From 2-01-FULL-39-10-A sp964565795 (GTDB taxonomy: Bacteria; Patescibacteriota; Microgenomatia; Levybacterales; UBA12049), in NCBI GenBank assembly GCA_964565795.1, contig CAZMGC010000006.1, positions 1 to 41,454 of the forward strand: DNA of 41,454 bases, read 5' to 3'. The notes beneath the pieces were generated by a model, which saw only the letters and a list, made by a program, of their open reading frames with translations, made no database searches and was not told the origin of the DNA. A program made the translations under genes and the position numbers. Below, one piece after another: positions 22,655 through 31,192 of this stretch; the first letter of the stretch is position 1, and every line of letters begins with the position of its first letter.

Positions 22655-24097
22655 ATGGACAAACTGGATATAAAAAGTGTTTCACGTAAAACGGTTCATG
22701 GAGTTTTTGCTCTAGCAAGCAGAAGTCTAATTCTTCAAATAATTAATTTCGCTGCATTCCTAACTATATCCGTAATACTTTCAGCTAGGGAATTAGGAAT
22801 TTATACAGCAGTTGTCGCTATCCAAAGAGTAATCAGTTTTTTTACAGACTTTGGATTGGGAGCTGCGCTTATTCAAAAAAAGGAAGATCTAAGAAAAGAA
22901 GATATTGCTACTGTATTTACTATTCAGTTTGGGGTAACATTTGGGATTTTCTTATTATTTCTAGTATTCATAAATCAGATAAAAGCTTTTTTTGGACTGA
23001 ATGACGAGGGGGGAAGGCTTCTTTTAGTACTGGTATTCACAATTTTCCTTTCATCTTTTAAAATGATTCCTTCAATTCTTTTAGAGAGAAATATAAACTT
23101 TGGAAAATTGGTAATCCCGCAGATCGGTGAATCTATTATATTTAACATAATTCTAATCGCTCTCGTTCTAAATAAATTTGGTGTAGATAGCTATTCGTGG
23201 GCATTTCTGATTTCAAGCTTAGTAGGAATTCCCCTGTACTATTTAATATCTCCATGGAAACCAAAGATTGGGGTATATAGGGCTTCTATTAGTAATTTAA
23301 AATTCGGTGCACAGTTCCAGGCAAAAAATATTCTGGCAACGGTTAAAGATGACTTTTTGACAGTAATACTTACAAAGTTTCTGTCATTTGCGCAGATAGG
23401 GTACATCGGATTTGGTCAAAGGATAGCATTTTTTGTGTACCGTTATATTGTGGATAGTGTAACTAAGGTAACATTCTCCTCATATTCAAGAATTCAGGAT
23501 AATAAAGAATTTTTAAGAACTGCAATTGAGAAATCTCTTTTCTTTACAACCCTTATTCTATTTCCTTTACTTACGGGCTTAATTGTTGTTTCTCCTTATA
23601 TGATTTCGTATATTCCAGGATGGTCGAATAAATGGGAGCCAGCTTTAATTAGTATTATCTTTTTCTCTCTAAATGCTATAGTTTCATCTATGTCATCAGT
23701 TTTAGTAAATGTGTTAGATGCTACAGGGAGAGTGAAAACTACATTAAAACTAATGGTCCTGTGGACATTTATGACATGGACCATAACTCCACTTTTTATT
23801 TATCTCTGGGGTTTCAATGGAGTCGCAATTGCTTCGTTTATCGTAACCCTTACTATTTTTATTACAATTTATTTGGTTAAGAAAATTGTTAAGTTTGATT
23901 TTATTAAAAGCGTATATAAGCCAACCATCGCAGCTATTATAATGGCGCTTGGGACATTTATTCTCTCAGATTTACTTATAAAAGATTTTATAATGCTAAT
24001 CTTTGTTATAATTTTAGGAGGAGCAATTTACATATTTAATATTTACCTCCTTTCAGGGAAACAAATTTTATCTGATGTAAGAAAGCTTTATAGATAA
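22655..24097 (+). CDS. Wzx-type oligosaccharide flippase (PST family)
   Basis: Membrane protein of 480 aa with about 14 predicted helices in the MOP superfamily polysaccharide transporter layout. N-terminal SRSLILQIINFAAFLTISVILSARELGIYTAVVAIQRV and the following TDFGLGAALIQKKED are typical of this family, which flips undecaprenyl-linked oligosaccharides or teichuronic-type glycans from the inner to the outer leaflet. Substrate cannot be inferred. It is the only flippase in the locus and lies centrally between the GT-C block and the GT2 block. It starts 9 nt after the upstream stop and overlaps the next start as TAATG. Confidence 0.87.
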   Translation: MDKLDIKSVSRKTVHGVFALASRSLILQIINFAAFLTISVILSARELGIYTAVVAIQRVISFFTDFGLGAALIQKKEDLRKEDIATVFTIQFGVTFGIFLLFLVFINQIKAFFGLNDEGGRLLLVLVFTIFLSSFKMIPSILLERNINFGKLVIPQIGESIIFNIILIALVLNKFGVDSYSWAFLISSLVGIPLYYLISPWKPKIGVYRASISNLKFGAQFQAKNILATVKDDFLTVILTKFLSFAQIGYIGFGQRIAFFVYRYIVDSVTKVTFSSYSRIQDNKEFLRTAIEKSLFFTTLILFPLLTGLIVVSPYMISYIPGWSNKWEPALISIIFFSLNAIVSSMSSVLVNVLDATGRVKTTLKLMVLWTFMTWTITPLFIYLWGFNGVAIASFIVTLTIFITIYLVKKIVKFDFIKSVYKPTIAAIIMALGTFILSDLLIKDFIMLIFVIILGGAIYIFNIYLLSGKQILSDVRKLYR

Positions 24098-25002
24098 TGC
24101 CAAAACTAACTGTAGTTATTTCAGTATTTAACGAAGAAGATAAGATAGAACAATGCCTTAAATCTGTCGCATTTGCAGATGAGATCATACTGGTTGATAA
24201 TTCATCAACAGACAAAACTAAAGAAATTGCAAAAAAATACGCTACCAGTATTCTCAGTCAACCAAATGATCCACTTCTTATAGATATTCAAAAAAATACG
24301 GGATTTAAAAAAGCGAAAAATGATTGGATACTTTCAGTAGACGCTGATGAAATTGTTACACCTGAATTAAGCAGGGAAATTCAAGAACTTTTGAGTAAAG
24401 ATAATTTAAAAAATGGGTATTATATTCCAAGAAAAAACATTATTTTTGGAAAACAGATAGATCACACTGGCTGGTATCCGGACCATCAGCTCAGGCTTTT
24501 TAGAAAAAATAAAGGAGAATTTAAAAATAGTCATGTTCATGAAGGGGTACAGGTTGATGGAGAAACGGATTATTTAAAAGAACATATCTTGCATCATAAT
24601 TACGAGACTATTATTCAGTTCATTCAAAAAAATATGATTAATTACGCTCAAAATGAGGCCAATAATTTAATAAATAAAAATTATGAGCTTTCTCCGGGAG
24701 ACTTGATTTCCATTCCATCAAAGGAATTTTTAAGTAGATTTTTTGCAAGGAGTGGGTATAGGGATGGAATACATGGGCTCTTTCTCTCGCTTTTAATGGC
24801 TTCATCTCATTTAGTGGTCTTAGCAATTGTGTGGGAGAAAAAAGGATTCAAGAACTATGACGAGAAAGATGTTCTAAAAAGTACAGAAAGAGAATTCAGA
24901 AAATTCGGAAAAGACTTTAAATACTGGATTACAAAAATAAAAACAGATCAGTCGAGTAACATTGCTTCGAAATATTTCCACAAGATTAAGGGTAAAATTT
25001 AA
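24097..25002 (+). CDS. GT2 glycosyltransferase, WaaE/KdtX-like
   Basis: Protein of 301 aa with SVFNEEDKIEQCLKS, LVDNSSTDKT (32-41), the DADE motif at 82-85, and HTGWYPDHQLRLFRK plus SHVHEGV (about 130-150), the arrangement of the LPS-core beta-1,4-glucosyltransferase (WaaE) type. A hydrophobic helix near 225-245 may anchor it. The likely role is adding a hexose to a lipid-linked or surface glycan on the cytoplasmic side. A related gene lies at 25913. Both ends overlap neighbours by 1 nt (TAATG). Confidence 0.83.
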   Translation: MPKLTVVISVFNEEDKIEQCLKSVAFADEIILVDNSSTDKTKEIAKKYATSILSQPNDPLLIDIQKNTGFKKAKNDWILSVDADEIVTPELSREIQELLSKDNLKNGYYIPRKNIIFGKQIDHTGWYPDHQLRLFRKNKGEFKNSHVHEGVQVDGETDYLKEHILHHNYETIIQFIQKNMINYAQNEANNLINKNYELSPGDLISIPSKEFLSRFFARSGYRDGIHGLFLSLLMASSHLVVLAIVWEKKGFKNYDEKDVLKSTEREFRKFGKDFKYWITKIKTDQSSNIASKYFHKIKGKI

Positions 25003-25913
25003 TGAAAAAAATTTTTATTGTGATCTTAAATTACAAAGGTCACAACGATACCATTGAGCTTCTTAAATCTCTAATGAAAACAAAAAGAGATTCTTTTTCT
25101 CTTAGTACTATTATCGTGGATAATTATCCTGAAGATCCAATTAAGATTAATGAAAGCGATTATCTCCCCCTAAATCTAAAAATAATTTTTAATACAAAAA
25201 ATTTAGGTTTTTCCGGAGGTAATAATGTCGGTATAAAATATTCCCTAGAAAATGGAGCAGATTATGTTCTTTTAATAAATAACGATACATATGTAGATCC
25301 CGATTTTATAGAGGAGTTGCTGAGGGTGTTTGAAGCTGATAATGACGCAGGAATTGTAGTTCCTAAAATTTATTTTGCGAAGGGATTTGAGTATCATAAA
25401 AAATATAAGGAAAGTGAGCTTGGAAAAGTAATATGGTATGCAGGTGGAAATATGGATTGGGCAAATATTATCGGATATCACAGGGGAGTTGACGAGGTAG
25501 ATAGTGGACAGTTTAGGGAAGTTGTTGAGACTCAAATCGCAAGCGGATGTTGTCTTATGTTAAAAAGAGAGCTTCTTGAAAAAATTAAAGGCTATGATGA
25601 TAAATATTTTTTGTATTATGAAGATGCAGATTTAAGCGTTAGAGCTATAAAGAAAGGCTATAAGATATTACTTGCACCAAAGTCTGTCATCTGGCATAAA
25701 AATGCCCAATCGAGCGGTGGATCTGGTTCCGGTCTACAAGACTACTATATTTCTAGGAATAGAATGATATTTGGATTTGAATATGCTTCATTTAGAACAA
25801 AATTTGCATTAATTAGAGAGAGTATTAGGCTGTTTGTGATGGGTAGAAAATGGCAAAGAAGAGGAATTATCGATTTCTATATTGGGAGATTTAATAAAGG
25901 GAGCTATAGATAA
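25002..25913 (+). CDS. GT2 glycosyltransferase, WbbL (rhamnosyltransferase)-like
   Basis: Protein of 303 aa. It has ILNYKGHNDTIELL at the start, LGFSGGNNVGI (68-78), NNDTYVDP (93-100), and ASGCCLMLKRELLEKIKGYD followed by YYEDADLSVRA, the pattern of GT2 enzymes such as WbbL/GlfT. The ED of YYEDADLS is the expected catalytic base. These typically add rhamnose, galactofuranose or related sugars; specificity is not readable. The C-terminal region (about 250-295) is basic and may bind the membrane. Coupled by 1-nt overlaps to both neighbours; AAAGGGAGC before the next start looks like a Shine-Dalgarno sequence. Confidence 0.84.
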   Translation: MKKIFIVILNYKGHNDTIELLKSLMKTKRDSFSLSTIIVDNYPEDPIKINESDYLPLNLKIIFNTKNLGFSGGNNVGIKYSLENGADYVLLINNDTYVDPDFIEELLRVFEADNDAGIVVPKIYFAKGFEYHKKYKESELGKVIWYAGGNMDWANIIGYHRGVDEVDSGQFREVVETQIASGCCLMLKRELLEKIKGYDDKYFLYYEDADLSVRAIKKGYKILLAPKSVIWHKNAQSSGGSGSGLQDYYISRNRMIFGFEYASFRTKFALIRESIRLFVMGRKWQRRGIIDFYIGRFNKGSYR

Positions 25914-26656
25914 TGAAAATAACAGGAATAATAATTGCTAAAAATGAAGAGGAGATGATCGAAGAAGCTCTAAGATCTCTTGGTTTTTGTAACGAAATAT
26001 TAGTTATTGATAACCATTCAACTGACAAGTCAATTGAGATTGCAGAGAAATACAAAGCTAAAATTATTAAATCTAAAGCTTTAAGTTTTTCAGAGCTAAG
26101 AAATTTGGGTAAGGAGCATGCAGGCAGTGATTACATTTTATATATAGATGCAGATGAAAGAGTTGATGAGACACTTCGAAAAAGCATCTTGTTTGAAATT
26201 AAATCTAATTCCTCTTATTCAGCATACAGAATTAATAGGAAAAATTTCTATTTAGGAGGCAATCAATGGCCTAAAGTTGAGAAACTGGAAAGATTATTTA
26301 AGAAGGACAAGCTCATTGGTTGGAAAGGGGAAATACACGAGAGCCCTGTAGTTGATGGAGATATAGGGCAAGTTGATGGCACTCTTTTGCATTTCACCCA
26401 TAGAAATTTATCACAGATGTTAAGAAAAACCATAGAATGGTCTGATACTGAAAGTAAAATAAGAATTGAAGCAAATCATCCTAAAATGACATGGTGGAGG
26501 TTTCCTAGAGTCATGATTACTTCTTTTTTAAGATCCTATATTTCTGAAAAAGGGTACAAGGTGGGAGTTCCGGGACTAATTGAGAGCCTCTATCAATCAT
26601 TTAGCACATTTATAACTTATGCGAAGCTCTGGGAAGCTCAAAATAAGAAGAGTTAG
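25913..26656 (+). CDS. GT2 glycosyltransferase, WaaE/KdtX-like
   Basis: Protein of 247 aa related to the 24097 product: IIAKNEEEMIEEALRS, VIDNHSTDKS (31-40), IDADERVDE (78-86), RKNFYLGGNQWPKVEKLERLF, and GEIHESPVV. The final 60 residues contain TMWWRF-like and RSYISEKGYKVG segments seen in this group, with an amphipathic region that could contact the membrane. An SD-like AAAGGGAGC lies 10 nt or so before the ATG. It is the last gene of this plus-strand run; its TAG overlaps the convergent DUF5652 gene by 4 nt and there is no terminator. Confidence 0.83.
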   Translation: MKITGIIIAKNEEEMIEEALRSLGFCNEILVIDNHSTDKSIEIAEKYKAKIIKSKALSFSELRNLGKEHAGSDYILYIDADERVDETLRKSILFEIKSNSSYSAYRINRKNFYLGGNQWPKVEKLERLFKKDKLIGWKGEIHESPVVDGDIGQVDGTLLHFTHRNLSQMLRKTIEWSDTESKIRIEANHPKMTWWRFPRVMITSFLRSYISEKGYKVGVPGLIESLYQSFSTFITYAKLWEAQNKKS

Positions 26657-26892
26657 GGAAGAAATTTTTTTGTTTTTATTTCCTCAATAGTTAGTCTGTT
26701 TTTTGCGAATCTAAGTAAATATACCAATTCTAAAATTCCAAAAGAGTTAATCAAGAGTAAACCCACAAACCAGTATCTTTGATTTCCTTTCGCAGCCCGC
26801 CATAAAGCTAAACTTTTCCAAAACATTGACCAAATGAGAAGCGCAACTACCAAATAAGGATTAATTCCTGGAATTGGGCTCATAAAGTTCAT
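26653..26892 (-). CDS. DUF5652 small membrane protein
   Basis: Protein of 79 aa with two helices (about 10-28 and 41-61). The segments LLIWSMFWKSLALWRAAK, QRYWFVGLLLINSFGILELVYLL and the charged tail match the DUF5652 family that is common in Candidatus Patescibacteria. Function unknown. Met1 (26892) and Met4 (26883) are both possible starts; Met1 fits the promoter, which ends 6 nt before it. The gene stands alone on the minus strand inside a plus-strand glycan locus. Confidence 0.85.
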   Translation of the reverse strand: MNFMSPIPGINPYLVVALLIWSMFWKSLALWRAAKGNQRYWFVGLLLINSFGILELVYLLRFAKNRLTIEEIKTKKFLP

Positions 26893-26898
26893 AAGCTA

Positions 26899-26927
26899 AT
26901 CCTAGCAAAACTTTAATAAAAAATCAA
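26899..26927 (-). promoter_or_regulatory. Promoter of DUF5652 gene, leaderless
   Basis: On the minus strand TTGATT (26927-26922), 17-nt spacer, TAGGAT (26904-26899), then ATG at 26892 after exactly 6 nt. Confidence 0.65.
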
Positions 26928-26934
26928 AAGTTGT

Positions 26935-26940
26935 TAGAAT
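26935..26940 (+). promoter_or_regulatory. -10 box of the GT4 gene, leaderless
   Basis: TAGAAT (26935-26940) lies 7 nt before the ATG at 26948. No good -35 is visible. It is divergent from the DUF5652 promoter. Confidence 0.5.
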
Positions 26941-26947
26941 AAATTGT

Positions 26948-28015
26948 ATGAGAATTGGTATTTTTGATCCGTACCTTGACGATTTAGGAGGGGGGGAAAA
27001 GTACATGATGACAATCGCTGAGGTATTGTCAGAAAAGCACGACGTCGATGTTTTTTGGGATAATAAATCAGATTTAGATGCGATACTGGAAAGATTTTCT
27101 CTAGATTTGTCAAAAGTAAGGATTGTTCCGAATATATTCTCTCCTAAATACTCAACGCTCCAGAGATTAATGGCTACAAAAAAATATGAGAGGATAATTT
27201 TTTTAAGTGACGGATCTATTCCGTTAGTCAGTCCAAAACTTTTAATTCACATACAGCAGCCTCTGGATAAAATGGATACGCACTCTTTACTCGGAAAAAT
27301 AAAGGTTAAAAGAGTGCAATTTTTTTTCTGTAACTCAAATTACACAAAGACTTTTATAGATAGAAAGTTTCATTTAAAAACTAAAATTCTTTTTCCCCCG
27401 GTAAATATTAAAGATATTAATACAAAAAAAGAAAATATAATTTTGCATGTAGGTCGTTTTAGAACAAAAAATGTTAAAAATGATGATTATAAAAAACAAT
27501 ATGTAATGGTAAACCAATTTAAGAAAATGGTAGACAAAGGATTTAAGGATTGGAAATTTGTGTTGGCAGTTAGCGTTAACGATAAAGATATTAATGAATT
27601 TGAGGAAATGAAAAATCTTGCAAAAAATTATCCAGTTGAATTTTTAGTAAACAAATCAAATGATTCCCTATGGCAAATATATGGTAAGTCAAAGATTTAT
27701 TGGCACGCGAGTGGATATGGTGAAGACTTGGATAAGAATCCGCAGTTCGCTGAGCATTTTGGTATTTCTACTGTAGAAGCGATGGGTGCGGGAGCTGTTC
27801 CAGTAGTTATTAACGCAGGGGGACAGAAAGAAATAGTGGTTGATGGGGTTGACGGTTTGCTCTGGGATAACCTAGATGAACTTGAGCAAAAAACATTAAA
27901 ACTAGTAAATGACACGAAATTATTGGAGATGCTCTCAAAAAATGCTATGGAAAAAGCAAAACAATTTAGTAAAGAAAAATTTTCTGAAACTGTAAACGGA
28001 TTTATAAATGATTAG
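26948..28015 (+). CDS. GT4 glycosyltransferase
   Basis: GT-B fold enzyme of 355 aa. The N-terminal half has FDPYLDDLGGGEKYMMTIAEVL, a glycine-rich acceptor-side loop, and the C-terminal half has ILHVGRF, then HFGISTVEAMGAGAVPVVI, where the Glu of the E-x7-E-like motif contacts the nucleotide sugar. The N-terminal GGGEK and CNSNYTK segments recall ALG11-type mannosyltransferases. Probably adds a hexose to a lipid-linked glycan at the cytoplasmic face. It leads a new plus-strand operon (leaderless promoter) and overlaps the YfhO-like gene by 8 nt. Confidence 0.86.
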   Translation: MRIGIFDPYLDDLGGGEKYMMTIAEVLSEKHDVDVFWDNKSDLDAILERFSLDLSKVRIVPNIFSPKYSTLQRLMATKKYERIIFLSDGSIPLVSPKLLIHIQQPLDKMDTHSLLGKIKVKRVQFFFCNSNYTKTFIDRKFHLKTKILFPPVNIKDINTKKENIILHVGRFRTKNVKNDDYKKQYVMVNQFKKMVDKGFKDWKFVLAVSVNDKDINEFEEMKNLAKNYPVEFLVNKSNDSLWQIYGKSKIYWHASGYGEDLDKNPQFAEHFGISTVEAMGAGAVPVVINAGGQKEIVVDGVDGLLWDNLDELEQKTLKLVNDTKLLEMLSKNAMEKAKQFSKEKFSETVNGFIND

Positions 28016-30266
28016 GAAATTAATTCCTTATTTTGCAATTTTATTTTTAGTTATTGTTTTTTTCTGGCAATTTTTTATAAAAGGACTACTGCCGATTCCC
28101 TCCGACACTATTATCGGTTTGTATCATCCCTATAGAGACTCATATGCAAGAGAGTATCCTAATGGAATTCCTTTTAAAAACTTTTTGATTACTGATCCCG
28201 TAAGACAGCAATATCCTTGGAAAGATTTGTCAATTGAAAATTTAAGAAAAGGAGAATTACCGATGTGGAATCCGTATGCATTTTCCGGCACACCACTTTT
28301 GGCAAATTTTCAGTCTGCTGTTTTTTATCCTTTAAATATTATATTTTTGGCTCTTCCTTTAAATTATTCATGGTCAATTTTCATAATTCTCCAGCCCTTT
28401 CTTGCTGGAATATTTATTTATTTATATCTAAGAAATTTGAAATTAGATATATATTCAAGTCTTTTAGGTTCTATAATTTTTTCTTTTTCAGGATTTTCTA
28501 CAACCTGGCTTGAATGGGGAAATGTTTTGCATACTGCTCTATGGCTTCCATTAGTTTTATTATCCATTGATAAGATTATTACTGAGAAAAAAAGGAATAA
28601 TTTAATAGCTTGGTCCGGAATACTTATTTTCTCAAGTATCTCTTCTTTCTTCGCAGGTCATCTACAAACATTTTTCTATTTATCATTACTCTCTTCAGTT
28701 TATTTACTTATTAGAATTTGGCAGAGTGATAATAAGAAAAAACTTAGCATATTATTTTTGATAACCTGGTTAATTACGTTAGTAATAACCTCAGTGCAGC
28801 TTATTCCAACACTAAAATATATTTTGCTTTCTTCTAGGAGTTTGGATCAGATTCTTTGGCAAAAAGAAGGATGGTTTTTGCCATGGCAAAACTTGGTCCA
28901 ACTATTAGTTCCTGACTTTTTTGGTAATCCAACTACACTAAATTATTGGGGGATATGGAACTATGGAGAATTAACAGCTTATGCTGGAGTCATTTCAATT
29001 ACTTTAACGCTGTTCGCGCTAATTTTTAGAAAAGATAAGAAAACTTATTTTTTTGGCGGAGTATTTTTAATATCCTTAGTATTTGCACTTCCAAATTTTA
29101 TCTCTAAGCTTCCTTTTGTTCTGGAAATACCTTTTATTTCCTCCTCTCAACCAACAAGATTAATTTTTCTGGTAGATTTTTCTCTAGCTATTTTGTCAGC
29201 ACTGGGACTTAATTATTTAATAAATAAAGAAAAAATAAGACAAATTATTATTCCTATTGGGATGACTGCATTAGTTTTTGGGGGAATATTTACATTTGTT
29301 CAAATGGGAAATCAATTTGGACTAAGCCAGGAGAAGTTGATGGTTTCGCAAAGAAATTTGATTTTCCCTGTATTAATATTTGTAGTATCAAGCGTGTTAA
29401 TTTTTTCAATAGTTAAAGTAAGAAAAGATTTAAAGAAGTTCGCGCTAATTCTTCTTCTCCTAATAACAATATTTGATTTATTTAGGTTTTCATGGAAATT
29501 TAATACTTTTTCAAAATCTGAATACCTATTTCCACAGACAAAGTCTCTTGACTTTATTTCTAAGAATATTGGTAATCATAGGTTAGCGACAAATGACGCA
29601 AGAATCCTTCCTCCGAATTTTTCCTCTGTCTATAAAATTCAAACCGTAGAAGGTTACGACCCGCTTTATCTCAATAAATATGCAGAATTTATTTCAGCAA
29701 TTAATAGGAATGAACCGAATATAGATCCACCCTACGGATTTAATAGAATTGTAAGGATAGAAAATTTCTCAAAACCACTCGTAGATCTCTTAGGAGTTAA
29801 GTATTTACTAACTCTAACTGAAATTAGTGAAGAGGGATTTGTAAAAGTTTTTGAAGAAGGACAGACTAAAGTCTATGAAAATAAAAATGTTTTACCCCGA
29901 GCATTTTTTGTAAATAATGTAATTGCATCAAAATCAAAACAAGAAACAATTGATTCAATGTTTGATCCAAATTTTGATCCTAGTAGAACAGCAATTGTAG
30001 AAGGCGAGATTGATTTTGGTAATGTTTATGCTTCAGGAGAAGTAGAGATCATTAAATATTCAGATAATGAAATTATACTAAAGACGAAAATTGATTCAGG
30101 GGATTTAGGGTTTTTAGTGTTAACAGACTCATACTATCCTAATTGGCATGCTAAAATAGAAGGGTATGATTCAGAACCAAAAGTATTTATGACCGATTAT
30201 AATTTTAGAGGTTTAACTGTTCCACCTGGTGAGCAAATAGTGAAAATTTATTATAAATATTTATGA
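28008..30266 (+). CDS. YfhO-family membrane protein (GT-C-like)
   Basis: Largest protein of the locus except lon, 752 aa, with about 12-13 helices. The first outer loop has PIPSDTIIGLYHPYRD (Asp33), followed by DPVRQQYPWKDL and LPMWNPYAFSGTPLLANFQSAVFYPLN, the signature of YfhO. Characterised YfhO proteins help glycosylate lipoteichoic acid with lipid-linked sugar. The C-terminal outer beta domain (about 690-750) has DSYYPNWHAKIEG and NFRGLTVPPGE, like the PTPS-related proteins. Unlike those, it ends directly after this domain with no final helix. The stop overlaps the next ATG by 4 nt. Confidence 0.85.
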   Translation: MIRKLIPYFAILFLVIVFFWQFFIKGLLPIPSDTIIGLYHPYRDSYAREYPNGIPFKNFLITDPVRQQYPWKDLSIENLRKGELPMWNPYAFSGTPLLANFQSAVFYPLNIIFLALPLNYSWSIFIILQPFLAGIFIYLYLRNLKLDIYSSLLGSIIFSFSGFSTTWLEWGNVLHTALWLPLVLLSIDKIITEKKRNNLIAWSGILIFSSISSFFAGHLQTFFYLSLLSSVYLLIRIWQSDNKKKLSILFLITWLITLVITSVQLIPTLKYILLSSRSLDQILWQKEGWFLPWQNLVQLLVPDFFGNPTTLNYWGIWNYGELTAYAGVISITLTLFALIFRKDKKTYFFGGVFLISLVFALPNFISKLPFVLEIPFISSSQPTRLIFLVDFSLAILSALGLNYLINKEKIRQIIIPIGMTALVFGGIFTFVQMGNQFGLSQEKLMVSQRNLIFPVLIFVVSSVLIFSIVKVRKDLKKFALILLLLITIFDLFRFSWKFNTFSKSEYLFPQTKSLDFISKNIGNHRLATNDARILPPNFSSVYKIQTVEGYDPLYLNKYAEFISAINRNEPNIDPPYGFNRIVRIENFSKPLVDLLGVKYLLTLTEISEEGFVKVFEEGQTKVYENKNVLPRAFFVNNVIASKSKQETIDSMFDPNFDPSRTAIVEGEIDFGNVYASGEVEIIKYSDNEIILKTKIDSGDLGFLVLTDSYYPNWHAKIEGYDSEPKVFMTDYNFRGLTVPPGEQIVKIYYKYL

Positions 30267-31192
30267 ACATAAGCATCGTGGTTCCAAATTATAATGGTGA
30301 AGAGTTGCTTAAGAAAAATCTTCCGGTACTTTTGAAAGCTGTAGAGGATTATAAAAACGGCAAGATTGATGTTGTAGTTGCTGATGATTGCTCCATAGAT
30401 AACTCAATTCAAGTTATTGAGGAGTTTATAAAAGAATATAAAAATTTAACTCTTGTAAAGAGTGAGAAGAATAAAGGATTTTCTACAAATGTTAATAAAG
30501 GAGTAAGGGCAGCGACTGGAGAAATTGTAGTTTTGTTTAACACAGATGTAATTGCAAATAATTCATTTCTGGATCCTCTTTTAGAAAATTTTTCAGATGA
30601 ATCTGTTTTTGCTGTAGGGTGTCTTAACGAAAGCGTTGAGGATGGGAAAATAGTTTTAAGAGGAAGAGGAGTTGGTAGATGGGAAAAAGGTTTCTTAATG
30701 CATCAGGCAGGAGACTTAGAGAAAAAAAATACACTTTGGATAAGTGGAGGAAGTGGAGCGTTTAGGAAAAAAATCTGGGATAAGCTAGGTGGGCTTGATG
30801 AAGTTTATGATCCTTTTTATTGGGAGGATATAGATATTTCTTATAGAGCGCAGCGTGCAGGTTTCAAGACTCTATTTGAAAAGAAAAGTGTTGTAAGACA
30901 TGAGCATGAAAAGGGGGCAATTAAAAGTAAATATACGCCTCTTCAGGTTAAAAGAATTGCATATAGAAACCAATTTATTTTTGTCTGGAAAAATGGTGAC
31001 TTATCTAAAATAATTTCTCATATTATTTGGCTACCATACCATTTGATGAATGGAATAAGGGGAGACAGGGCATTAGTATTGGGATTTATTGATGGGCTTT
31101 TTAGATTTGGTAGAGTTTTGGACCAAAGAGTAAAACAAAGAAGACAATTTGTGGTTTCTGATAAGGAAATTTTAAAGAATTTAACTTCATGA
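30263..31192 (+). CDS. GT2 glycosyltransferase, WbbL-like
   Basis: Protein of 309 aa. It begins ISIVVPNYNGEELL, has VADDCSIDNS (39-48), GFSTNVNKGV (72-81), NTDV (93-96), WISGGSGAFRKKIWDKLGGLDE and YWEDIDISYRA, where the ED pair is the expected base. C-terminal residues 215-300 are basic and hydrophobic and may bind the membrane. Specificity unknown; rhamnosyl- or galactofuranosyl-type is possible by family. It overlaps both the YfhO gene and the next gene as ATGA. Confidence 0.85.
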   Translation: MNISIVVPNYNGEELLKKNLPVLLKAVEDYKNGKIDVVVADDCSIDNSIQVIEEFIKEYKNLTLVKSEKNKGFSTNVNKGVRAATGEIVVLFNTDVIANNSFLDPLLENFSDESVFAVGCLNESVEDGKIVLRGRGVGRWEKGFLMHQAGDLEKKNTLWISGGSGAFRKKIWDKLGGLDEVYDPFYWEDIDISYRAQRAGFKTLFEKKSVVRHEHEKGAIKSKYTPLQVKRIAYRNQFIFVWKNGDLSKIISHIIWLPYHLMNGIRGDRALVLGFIDGLFRFGRVLDQRVKQRRQFVVSDKEILKNLTS

